DNA of 51,621 bases from Planctomycetota bacterium. GTDB taxonomy: Bacteria > Planctomycetota > Brocadiia > CAIUPP01. The stretch spans positions 1 through 51,621 of the forward strand of contig JAKJEM010000019.1 in the NCBI GenBank assembly GCA_022705425.1, given 5' to 3'. Position numbers and translations under genes: made by a program. Each line of letters begins with the position of its first letter. Within the stretch, counting starts at the first letter, position 1. Below the pieces are notes generated by a model. It was not told where the DNA came from. It made no database searches and saw nothing but the letters and a program-made list of their open reading frames with translations. Shown one piece after another: positions 34,109-41,974 of this stretch.

Positions 34109-36244
34109 TCACCGCGGGGCGGCCTTGCCGCGCGTCTCCGCGCGCCCGAAGACCTCCTCCGGCTCCACCAGGCGGACCACCAGCTCAAGGTTGTCGGTGA
34201 AGTCGGGCGTCTTCGTCCACCGGAGAGAATCCCACCCGATCTTCAAGCGGATGCTCGTCGTCAGGAAGCGCCGCCCGTCCGGCGACCAGTTCGGCAGGAA
34301 TCCCAAGAACGTGGCCCCGCCGCCTTCGAGCGGACAACTCCGCCCGGTTGCCCGCTCGACAAGACGCGGCGGCGAGAGGGGAGCGCCTTGCGCGTAGAGG
34401 ATGTCGTAGTGCGCGCTGACGCCGTAGGGAGTGAATACCCTCTCCCGGTACGTCTCTTCGGAAAGAGGGGACTCCGTCACCCCCCGCGCGCCGATCTCGA
34501 GTCGCACGAACTCCAGGCGCGGTGGGGTGCCTTCGGCCAGCCGGCAGACATGCACCGTCAGCGGATCGGGTCCGCGGCGCCACTCGATCCACGGTGTCGT
34601 CGCGCGGTAGAGTGTTTCTTTCGGGCCGTCCAGCATCGGTCCCGTCGAGAAGATCGTGTGCGCACTGCCGGCGTTGGGAAAGCGCCCGTCCGGCGGAAGG
34701 GGCGTGCTCCGCGAGACGGGCTTGCCGGAGGCATTCAGGGGCGGGGCGCCCTCCACCCAGTAGAGGCGTCCTTCGTCCGAGACCCCCACGCACCATTGCG
34801 GCGACAGCGTCTCCATCTCGCCGCAGGGGCGCAACTCCTGCGTGGCGAAGTCGAAAAGCCGCCACTGCATCCGGGCGTCGTCGCCGGAGGTGACCAGCGC
34901 GCGCGTTCCCCCCGGAGACACGGCAGGCACCCCGACGCATTCGCCGCACGCCAGCACGCGGGGCTCGCCGCCGCGCGGAAGGAACCACAGCGCCCGTTCG
35001 GCGTCCTCATCGCCCCCTGCGCGCCCCCGCACCAGCGCGCCCGTGCTCCCCACCGCGTGAATCCAACTTCCGCCGGGGACGGACGCGGAGGGGCCGGGAC
35101 CTCCGTCGCGACCGAACCATTGGTAGGACGTACGCGCCGCCGGACGGGGCAGGTCGAGCACCCCCTCGGCGCCGGTGCGGACGATGAAGGCCCCGCCGTC
35201 CGGGGTCCAGGCGCTCCCCTGGAGGTCTCCGACGCAGATCGCCCGGCCCGCGACCCCGGAGTAGCTGAACGCGCCCGCTGCGGCTCCAAGCGCAAAGGCC
35301 CCTGCCACCGCCGCTGCGCCCGCCCAGGCCGCCCGTCCGCCACCCGCCGGCAGCAGCGCCGAAAGGACGATGAACATCAAGGCCGTCCCCGCCGCCAGCG
35401 CGGGAGCCGCCGCCCGGCAGGGGGCGAACAGCGTCAGCAGCAGGACCATCGGAACCATGCCCAGGGCGGCGTGCGTCAGCCCGTGCGCGCACTGCAACTC
35501 GGAACGCTCGATGCCGGAGGAGAGCACCTGCATGAGCATCGCGGCGGCGACCAGCGCCACCGTGGCCCAGCCGACCAATCCGGTGAAGTGTCCCTCGCTC
35601 GTCTGCCACGCGATCCACCCGGCCAGGAGGGCGGCCAGGGCGTAACCGCCGGCCAGCAGGCGCGGGTGCGGCAGCGCGCGCGCAGGACTCAGCGCGCCCG
35701 GCTCGATCCGGTCGGCGGGGACGTGAGCGCGAAAGGCCTCCGCCAGACGCCCGTCCTGCCACAGCGCGGGCGGGAGCGCCACGCGGTTCTCCGGCTGTGC
35801 CCGGAGCCTCCAGAAGGTTCGCGCCGGACGATCGAGCTCCACCACGGAGTGGCGCGCGTTCCGCTCGAAGAAACCGCGCGGCGCGCGCACGGCCTTGACC
35901 TCCGCCCATTCGAAGCGCAAACGACCCGCCCGGCGGCGGGGCAGGAGGTCGCGCCATGGGGCCAGCGTGACGCCGCGCGCATCTGCACGCGCCCGCCACC
36001 ATCCTGCAGAAAGATAACAGACCGCCGCGAAGAGCAGCGCCGCCGCGATCGTGGCCAGGCTGAGCAACGCGTCGCGCACGCCGCTGTACAGCGCCGTGCC
36101 CAGGAAGACCAGCGCGACCACGGGGATCAGCCCCGCCAGCATCCCGATCGTGAGGCCGGGACGGACGGCGACCTCGACGACGTCCTCGCGTCCGTGCGCT
36201 TCCTCGGCACTGTCCGGCTCGTCCCGGCGCTCGGGTTGGTCCAT
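34109..36244 (-). CDS. membrane protein with PH-like domain and C-terminal propeller
   Basis: About 711 residues, not recognised as a named family. Two membrane helices near 31-80, then a short PH-like segment (RLRFEWAEVKAVRAPRGFFE) on the cytosolic side. Six or so further helices (~170-320) follow. The last ~390 residues are a WD40/TolB-like repeat domain with SAWTPDGGAFIV, PAVSPGGTRALV and NWSPDGRRFLTTS. The start at 36244 has GGAGGA upstream; ATG at 36262 is an alternative. Longer in-frame sequence overlaps the AAA+ gene and is not coding. Probably cotranscribed with the Ycf46-like gene, so it may be its membrane partner (inference). Confidence 0.75.
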   Translation of the reverse strand: MDQPERRDEPDSAEEAHGREDVVEVAVRPGLTIGMLAGLIPVVALVFLGTALYSGVRDALLSLATIAAALLFAAVCYLSAGWWRARADARGVTLAPWRDLLPRRRAGRLRFEWAEVKAVRAPRGFFERNARHSVVELDRPARTFWRLRAQPENRVALPPALWQDGRLAEAFRAHVPADRIEPGALSPARALPHPRLLAGGYALAALLAGWIAWQTSEGHFTGLVGWATVALVAAAMLMQVLSSGIERSELQCAHGLTHAALGMVPMVLLLTLFAPCRAAAPALAAGTALMFIVLSALLPAGGGRAAWAGAAAVAGAFALGAAAGAFSYSGVAGRAICVGDLQGSAWTPDGGAFIVRTGAEGVLDLPRPAARTSYQWFGRDGGPGPSASVPGGSWIHAVGSTGALVRGRAGGDEDAERALWFLPRGGEPRVLACGECVGVPAVSPGGTRALVTSGDDARMQWRLFDFATQELRPCGEMETLSPQWCVGVSDEGRLYWVEGAPPLNASGKPVSRSTPLPPDGRFPNAGSAHTIFSTGPMLDGPKETLYRATTPWIEWRRGPDPLTVHVCRLAEGTPPRLEFVRLEIGARGVTESPLSEETYRERVFTPYGVSAHYDILYAQGAPLSPPRLVERATGRSCPLEGGGATFLGFLPNWSPDGRRFLTTSIRLKIGWDSLRWTKTPDFTDNLELVVRLVEPEEVFGRAETRGKAAPR

Positions 36245-36279
36245 TCCGTCCGCGTCCTCCATACCTTCGCCGGCCCGCC

Positions 36280-37779
36280 TCAGGTGGCCGGCCGAGCCCG
36301 GTGTTTCGCCCACTCGCGCAGTGCCTCGATGTCCTCCCGCATGGTGACGGACAGGGGCACCGCCGCCTCCAGGGCGCGGAGGATGTCGCGCGTGCTCACC
36401 TCGCGGCTTTCGTCGTAGGCGTCGTACATGGCCGACAGGATCGCCTGCTCGATCTCCGCCCCGCTGAAGCCCTCGGAGCGCGCCGTCAGCGCGGCCAGGT
36501 CGAAGGCGTCGGCCTTGCGCCTGCGCCGCTGCAGGTGGATGGTCAGAATCTCGCGGCGCTCCTCCGCGTTGGGCAGGTCCACGAAGAAGATTTCGTCGAA
36601 GCGTCCCTTGCGCAGCAGCTCCGGCGGCACGCGGCTGACCGAGTTCGCCGTGGCCACGCAGAAGACGCTGCCCTTCTTGTCCTGCATCCACGTCAGGAAG
36701 GAGCCGAAGACGCGCGCCGTGGTGCCGGCGTCGCTCATTCCCGAGCTTTCGATGCCGCTGAAGGTCTTCTCGATCTCGTCAATCCAGAGCACGCACGGCG
36801 AGACGGCGTCGGCCATCTCGAGGGCGTGGCGCATGTTCTCCTCGGAGGAGCCGATCAGGCTGCCGAAGATGCGGCTCATGTCCAGGCGCAGCAGGGGGAA
36901 GCCCCAGGATCCGGCGACGGCCTTCGCCGCAAGGGTCTTGCCGCAGCCCTGCACGCCGAGGAGCAGCAACCCCTTGGGGGCCGGGAGGCCGTACTCGCGC
37001 GCTTGGGGCTCGAAGGCCCGCGCGCGGCGGCGCAGCCAGTGCTTCAACTGGTTCAACCCCCCGACCTTGCCGAGGTCCTCGACGGCCTCGTAGTATTCGA
37101 GCAGTCCGGACTTCTGCACGATCTGCCGCTTCTCGTCGCGCACGTACTGGATGTCCACCTCGGAAAGCGTGGCGTCCCGCGCAATGGCCTTGAAGAAGAC
37201 GCGCTCCGCCTCGTCGAGGGTCAACCCCAGCGCCGCGTCGGCGATGTGCGGCACCAGGGTGTCCGCGTGGGCGATCTGGACCCGTCCGTCCTGCCGCAGC
37301 GTCCGCGCAATATCCAGCAGCAGCTTCCGCAGCATCTCCGTGTCCGGCAGGGGCATCCGGAGAAAATACACCTCCTTCTCCAGGTCCGGCGGAATCTTCT
37401 TCGCCGGGGCGAGGATGATGAGGGTCTTGTAGGAGCGCTTCAGGTTCTGGTAGAGATCGCGCAGCTTGCGGACGGTGGGGCGGTCGTCGAGGAAGGCGTG
37501 GAGGTCCTTCATCACGTAGATCGCCCGTCCGGTGTCCTGCAGGATGGCCTCGAGCGCGGCGACGGGCTGGCGCAGTTCGTCGCCCCCCGGCATCAGGCCG
37601 CCGTGAAAGCTCTCTACCAGACGGAGCCCCTCGGTGCTGCTCCACTGGAGGAGGTTCTTCTTCTGGGCGCGCGCGATGTTCGCGGCCACGTTGCACGCGC
37701 GCTCCTCCTCGCTCGTGCGGACGTAGATCACCGGATAGCGCGAGCGGATGAGCAGGTCGAGTTCCTTCACGAAGTCCAT
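36280..37779 (-). CDS. Ycf46-like AAA+ ATPase
   Basis: 499 residues. The N-terminus (DLLIRSRYPVIYVRTSEEERA) is that of the Ycf46 family, followed by a degenerate ATPase-like half and then, from ~245 (VEDLGKVGGLNQLKHWL), a full AAA+ module: Walker A G-V-Q-G-C-G-K281-T282, Walker B L-W-I-D334-E335, ANSVSRVPPELL sensor 1 and RKGRFDE arginine finger. Such proteins are poorly understood; in cyanobacteria Ycf46 has been linked to carbon-uptake regulation. GGGAGGAACGC sits before the ATG at 37779. The start overlaps the TPR gene by 13 bases. The frame is open far upstream on the same strand but has no coding support there. Confidence 0.92.
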   Translation of the reverse strand: MDFVKELDLLIRSRYPVIYVRTSEEERACNVAANIARAQKKNLLQWSSTEGLRLVESFHGGLMPGGDELRQPVAALEAILQDTGRAIYVMKDLHAFLDDRPTVRKLRDLYQNLKRSYKTLIILAPAKKIPPDLEKEVYFLRMPLPDTEMLRKLLLDIARTLRQDGRVQIAHADTLVPHIADAALGLTLDEAERVFFKAIARDATLSEVDIQYVRDEKRQIVQKSGLLEYYEAVEDLGKVGGLNQLKHWLRRRARAFEPQAREYGLPAPKGLLLLGVQGCGKTLAAKAVAGSWGFPLLRLDMSRIFGSLIGSSEENMRHALEMADAVSPCVLWIDEIEKTFSGIESSGMSDAGTTARVFGSFLTWMQDKKGSVFCVATANSVSRVPPELLRKGRFDEIFFVDLPNAEERREILTIHLQRRRRKADAFDLAALTARSEGFSGAEIEQAILSAMYDAYDESREVSTRDILRALEAAVPLSVTMREDIEALREWAKHRARPAT

Positions 37780-38618
37780 GCGTTCCTCCCGTGTGCGGCG
37801 GCGGACGCCTTGCGGGCGAGCCGACGCCATCCCGTCCGGAGACGATACCACTGGAATGCGGCGGCCCTGCGCCAGCCCAGGGCGTAGCGGGCGGGGGGCA
37901 GGTCCGGGGCAAGTTGCAGCGCCGTCTGCCAGGCCTCGCGCGCGCGCGCGGAGCGGCCCAGCGCGTCGCAGGCGCGCCCCAGCAGCACCCAGGTCAGGGG
38001 CAGGTCCGAGTGCTTCGGCAATTGCGCTTCGAGTAGCGCGTGGGCGTGTTCGGCCTGCCGCCACTCGATCAACGCAGCGGCGACGCGCAACTCGGCGTGC
38101 GGCCAGGGCACGGCGCAGGCGCGCGCGGTCTCGAACCGGTTGAAGGCGTGCGTCAAGCCGTCGCGGACGCCCAAGAGCGCCTCGCCGGCGACGATCCACG
38201 GGTAGGCCTGGGCGGGATCGAGCTCCCGCGCGGTGTCCACGCACTGCAGGGCCTCGGCGAAGTCGCCTTCGTGCAGGAAGACGTGCCCGCGCGCCGCGCC
38301 GAGGAGGGCGTTGCGTCCGTAACGTTCCAGGACCTCGTCGAGCAACGTGGCGGCGGCGGCGGTGCGGCCGAGCATCACCAGGGCTTCGGCGCGCCCGACG
38401 TGCGCCTCGTAGTGCGCGCGGTCGTAGCGCGTGGCGCGCTCGAAGACCTCCGCCGCCTCCTCGAAGAATCCCCGCCCCAGCAGGCGCTGCCCGGTCCGAT
38501 AGAGGCGTTCGGCGCGGTCGGTATAGCACCAGTCCAGGTCGAGCGCCGCGGGGTCTTCCGCCCGCAGCTCGACCCGGAAGGGCATCGGCGCGTTGCGCGA
38601 TCTTCCGAAGCCGAACAT
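37767..38618 (-). CDS. tetratricopeptide-repeat protein
   Basis: 283 residues of helical repeats. TPR units are visible at about 35-68 (AERLYRTGQRLLGRGFFEEA), 69-102 (EAHVGRAEALVMLGRTAAAA), 103-137, 138-172 and 205-245 (WVLLGRACDALGRSARAREA). The basic C-terminus (WRRAAAFQWYRLRTGWRRLARK) may be a membrane or nucleic-acid contact. There is no signal peptide. It likely bridges partners; its end overlaps the Ycf46-like start, so the two are translated together. Confidence 0.85.
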   Translation of the reverse strand: MFGFGRSRNAPMPFRVELRAEDPAALDLDWCYTDRAERLYRTGQRLLGRGFFEEAAEVFERATRYDRAHYEAHVGRAEALVMLGRTAAAATLLDEVLERYGRNALLGAARGHVFLHEGDFAEALQCVDTARELDPAQAYPWIVAGEALLGVRDGLTHAFNRFETARACAVPWPHAELRVAAALIEWRQAEHAHALLEAQLPKHSDLPLTWVLLGRACDALGRSARAREAWQTALQLAPDLPPARYALGWRRAAAFQWYRLRTGWRRLARKASAAAHGRNAWTS

Positions 38619-38651
38619 CCTCCGCCCCCCGATGCCGTGTGCCGTCCGCCG

Positions 38652-39722
38652 TCAGGCGATCTCCACCGTTCCCTGGTCGCCCAGGATGAAGCGATGCGTC
38701 TTCGGCTTTCCCCGCGCCTGCAGCAGCCGCGCGTCGAAGCCGAGCAGGCTGCCCTCGATCCGGATGCCGATCTCCTCGATCCGGCAGTTCGCCAGCACGA
38801 TGCTGAACTCGACCTCGCTCCGACGGATGAGGCAATCGTGATGGATCGCCGTGAAGGGGCCGATGTAGGAGTCCTCGACCACCGTGCGTTCGCCGATGAT
38901 GACCGGCCCGCGGATGTTGCTGTTCACCACGCGCGCGCCCGGTTCGAGGATCACCCGCCCCACGAGCGTCGAGTTCCCCTCGACCGACGCGCCGGCGTTC
39001 TCGCGCGCGGGCATGTGGTCCAGGATCAGCCGGTTGGCCTCGAGCAGGTCGTCCGGCAGGCCGGTGTCCTTCCACCAGCCGGTCATCTCGGTGAAGGTCA
39101 CCCGTCGCCCGTGTTCGAGGAGCCATTGGTGGACGTCGCTGATCTCGAGCTCGCCGCGCGCGCTGGGCCGGATGGCGTCCACGGCCTCGAAGACCGTGCG
39201 GTCGTAGAGGTAGATGCCCGCCACGGCGTAGCCGCTCTTGGGCGCGGCGGGCTTTTCCTCGACGGACACGATGCGGTCGCCACGGATTTCGGGCACGCCG
39301 AAGCGCTCGGGGTCGCGCACGCGCGAAAGGGTCAGGTGGCAGTTCGAGCCGCGGGACCGGAACTCCTCCACAAACCGCCGGATGCCGCCGACCACCATGT
39401 TGTCGCCGAGGTAGAAGACGAAGGGCTCGTCGCCCAGGAACTCGCGGCTGATCTTGATGCAATGCGCCAGACCGAGGGGCGCCTCCTGCGGGATATAGCG
39501 CAGGCGCAGCCCCCAGCGCGAGCCGTCGCCGAGGGCGCGCTGGACCTCGTCGCTGTCGGCGTTGACGATGATCCCCGCCTCGCGGATGCCCGCCTCGGCC
39601 ACGTACTCGAGGGCGTAGTGGAGGATGGGTTTGTTCGCGATAGGGATAAGGTGCTTGTTCCGCGTGTGGGTAATCGGTCGGAGGCGCGTTCCCCGCCCGC
39701 CGGCGGTAATGAGCGCTTTCAT
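38652..39722 (-). CDS. long-form glucose-1-phosphate nucleotidyltransferase (RmlA/StrD-like)
   Basis: 356 residues. The nucleotidyltransferase domain (1-~240) has ITAGGRGTRLRPITHTRNKHLIPI, YLGDNM (metal Asp), VEEKPAAPKS and the WWKDTG motif. A left-handed beta-helix of hexapeptide repeats (VGRVILEPGARVVNSNI onward) fills ~250-350. This is the long type also called StrD, dTDP-glucose synthase of secondary metabolism and archaea, which starts dTDP-sugar routes such as rhamnose. The start ATG overlaps the stop of the prenyl-synthase gene by one base (TGATG). Confidence 0.92.
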   Translation of the reverse strand: MKALITAGGRGTRLRPITHTRNKHLIPIANKPILHYALEYVAEAGIREAGIIVNADSDEVQRALGDGSRWGLRLRYIPQEAPLGLAHCIKISREFLGDEPFVFYLGDNMVVGGIRRFVEEFRSRGSNCHLTLSRVRDPERFGVPEIRGDRIVSVEEKPAAPKSGYAVAGIYLYDRTVFEAVDAIRPSARGELEISDVHQWLLEHGRRVTFTEMTGWWKDTGLPDDLLEANRLILDHMPARENAGASVEGNSTLVGRVILEPGARVVNSNIRGPVIIGERTVVEDSYIGPFTAIHHDCLIRRSEVEFSIVLANCRIEEIGIRIEGSLLGFDARLLQARGKPKTHRFILGDQGTVEIA

Positions 39723-40705
39723 CAGGTCGTCCTTTCCGCGATATGGGTCAGCAGGGCGCCGAGCGTGGCGCGCTGGTCGCCGGGCAGGGCATCCAGGCTT
39801 CCGCGCGCAGCGGCCACGAGAGCCTCGGCGCGCTCCTCGGCGAACCGCATCGAGCCTGCGCGCCGGTAGAGGTCCATCGCCCAGGCCACGTCGGCATCGC
39901 TCGTGTTCTCGCGGGCGGCGCGCATCACCGCGATCAATCGCCGCCGATCCTCGGCGGCAGCGTGCGACAGGGCGTGCGCGTAAAGGATGCTCGCCTTGCC
40001 CTCGCGGATGTCCGATCCCTTCACGCCGCCGCGGCCCTTGCCCGCGGTCAGGTCAATCAGGTCGTCGCGAATCTGGAAGGCCGGGCCCAGCGACTCGCCG
40101 AAGGCGCGCAGGCACGCCAGCGTCTCCTCCGGCGCGCGGGCGATCATCGCGCCCCCGATCATCCCCAGCACGAGGTAGTGCCCCGTCTTGAGCATCGCCA
40201 TGCGCAGGTAGTCCTCCACAGTGAAGTCCTCCTGCGAGCGCGCGTTGATGTCCAGCGCCTGCCCCTCGACGGTGCGTTCGTAGGTGGCCGTGAAGACCTC
40301 CAGCAGCCGCCCGCGCAGCGCCTCCTCGACCGGCGAACGCAACACCGCCGCAAACGCCCGCGCCAGCAGGTAGTCGCCGACGTTGATCGCGTTCGCGACG
40401 CCGTAGGCCTTCCACACCGTCGGCTTGTTGCGGCGCACCGTATCGCCGTCCTCGATGTCGTCATGCACCAGCAGCATGTTGTGCAGCAGTTCCACCCCCA
40501 CGGCGAAGGGCAGCGCGCGCTCCGCCTCGCCCCCGAGCGCCTCGCAGGCAATCAGGCACAACGCCGGCCGAATCCGCTTCCCTCCCGTGTCCAGGTGGTG
40601 CCACGCGGCGTCGGAGAGGCCGTGCGGGCGACGGCGGGGGACATAGTCCTCCAGCGCGCCTTCCACCTGCCGCGCCCGGCGTTCGATTTCCTGCTCGATC
40701 TTCAA
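39722..40705 (-). CDS. polyprenyl diphosphate synthase (isoprenoid chain elongation)
   Basis: 327 residues of the trans-prenyltransferase family. The first Asp-rich motif is D82-D83-I-E-D86 (HDDIEDGDTVRRNKPT) and the second is DDLID near 214 (QIRDDLIDLTAGKG, with GGVKGSDIREGKAS). GGKRIRPALC is the IPP/allylic-binding GKR motif. The residues upstream of the first motif (LLHNMLLV) do not allow me to call chain length; geranylgeranyl or longer is plausible. TGATG overlap links it to the downstream RmlA-like gene, suggesting a carrier-lipid or glycan-lipid connection (inference). Confidence 0.92.
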   Translation of the reverse strand: MKIEQEIERRARQVEGALEDYVPRRRPHGLSDAAWHHLDTGGKRIRPALCLIACEALGGEAERALPFAVGVELLHNMLLVHDDIEDGDTVRRNKPTVWKAYGVANAINVGDYLLARAFAAVLRSPVEEALRGRLLEVFTATYERTVEGQALDINARSQEDFTVEDYLRMAMLKTGHYLVLGMIGGAMIARAPEETLACLRAFGESLGPAFQIRDDLIDLTAGKGRGGVKGSDIREGKASILYAHALSHAAAEDRRRLIAVMRAARENTSDADVAWAMDLYRRAGSMRFAEERAEALVAAARGSLDALPGDQRATLGALLTHIAERTT

Positions 40706-40732
40706 CGCGCTGCCCTTCCTCGGGACCGGAGG

Positions 40733-41866
40733 TCACCGCTTGCCTGTCTTCCTCTTCCACTGCGCCTTGAGCTTACGCATCTCCGCGTTGGGCGGGATGG
40801 CGCGCGAGGTGGTTTGGTTGGCCTTGTCGTAGAGCCAGTTGCCGACGGAATCGCGCATCACCGGCATCCGCTTCGCCACGGCGGGGGGTCGGGCGGCCGT
40901 TGCGGGCGTTGCCGCGTACCAGTAGGCCACGCTGCTCATTTCGTTGCAGAGGTGGTTGGCGTGCCCGTGCTCGATGGTCACCCGGATCTCGCGCTCGAAG
41001 CGCACCGGGTTCTCGATATGGTGGACGTAACTGGTCTGGTAGCCGTTCGTCTGCGACTCGTGGAGGGAGGACCCGTTGCGCAGGAAGGCGTTCGGCTGCA
41101 TCCCCCAGGCCTGGTTGAGGTAGTCCTCGCTGCCCGTGCCATGCAGCTCCGGCGGCCACTTGTAGCCGTCCACCCAGATCATGTCGTCCCCTTCGCCCCA
41201 CCACGTGCCCTGGAAATTGGTGACGCTGAGGTTGCAGCCGATGTAATGTCCGCGCCCGCGAGTTTCCAGGATGACATAGTTGTTGTTCCAGGCGGTGCGT
41301 CCGAGATTCGCCGCGTCCGCTTCCGGGGTGTTGACGCGGATCTCGTGCCCCCAGCCGCCGAAGGGATTCTCGCGGCGGAACTCCGCGTGGAAGTACCATT
41401 CCTCATCGGCGCGGTCGTATGTCTCGTAGTCCACGTAGAAGTACTGCATGTGCCGTTCGGCGCTCTCGTTGATGAGTTCGACGAGGGCGCGGCGGCGGAA
41501 GGGCATCCGCGCGTAGCTGTTCAGTGCGCAGCCCCGGTTGAACCGGTTGTTGTGCGCCGTCGAGGCGGTGAAGAGGAGGGACTGGTAGGAGTTGACGATG
41601 CCGTGCCCCAGCCCGAAGAAATCCCCCAGCGGGCAGAGGACGCTCGGCGCCGGCGCATCATCCCAGGTGATGCTCAACAGGCATTCCCGGTAGTGCGTCG
41701 CCTGAGTCATCCAGAGGTGGGTGATCGCGCCCGGCCCGCGCAGGTCCGCCAGCACGCGGCGTTCGCCCGGCTCCAGATGCCAGCGATCCGCATTCCGACC
41801 CGAGACGTCCCACGACGAGACCCGGCCCGTGCGTCCGGCGCCCGGGCGGCTGAGGCGTTCGATCAT
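40733..41866 (-). CDS. DUF2961/GH172-family glycosidase-like protein
   Basis: 377 residues. The family signature is seen in GPGAITHLWMT, then WWGEGDDMIWVDG (E225) and GTGSEDYLNQAWG (E247). The family founders are alpha-D-fructofuranosidase/difructose-dianhydride I synthase and D-arabinofuranan-cleaving enzymes; two acidic residues about 21 apart act in catalysis there, matching the E225/E247 spacing of 22. The likely substrate is a furanoside, but which one is unknown. No signal peptide is visible. It lies 108 bases after the kinase gene and 27 before the prenyl synthase gene. Confidence 0.87.
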   Translation of the reverse strand: MIERLSRPGAGRTGRVSSWDVSGRNADRWHLEPGERRVLADLRGPGAITHLWMTQATHYRECLLSITWDDAPAPSVLCPLGDFFGLGHGIVNSYQSLLFTASTAHNNRFNRGCALNSYARMPFRRRALVELINESAERHMQYFYVDYETYDRADEEWYFHAEFRRENPFGGWGHEIRVNTPEADAANLGRTAWNNNYVILETRGRGHYIGCNLSVTNFQGTWWGEGDDMIWVDGYKWPPELHGTGSEDYLNQAWGMQPNAFLRNGSSLHESQTNGYQTSYVHHIENPVRFEREIRVTIEHGHANHLCNEMSSVAYWYAATPATAARPPAVAKRMPVMRDSVGNWLYDKANQTTSRAIPPNAEMRKLKAQWKRKTGKR

Positions 41867-41913
41867 GGCCCTGCTCCTGTGAATGACTCTCCGCCAGTGC
41901 GATGCCGTGCGAT

Positions 41914-41942
41914 ATGATGCCGCGCCCGCCGCGCGAAATCAA
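41914..41942 (-). promoter_or_regulatory. candidate promoter of the GH172-prenyl synthase run
   Basis: Minus-strand TTGATT (41937-41942), 17 bases, CATCAT (41914-41919), in the gap after the kinase gene. The -10 is only moderate. Confidence 0.35.
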
Positions 41943-41974
41943 ACGCCGCGCAAGCCGCCGTCGCAACCGGAGCG

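Noticed and set aside
36263..36691. Upstream extension of the PH/propeller membrane protein
   Set aside because: It overlaps the end of the AAA+ gene, is Arg/Gly-rich, and good start codons exist at 36262 and 36244.
37780..39462. Upstream extension of the Ycf46-like frame through the TPR and RmlA-like genes
   Set aside because: The extension is in a different frame from two good genes on the same strand and lacks a ribosome site; the ATG at 37779 has a strong one.
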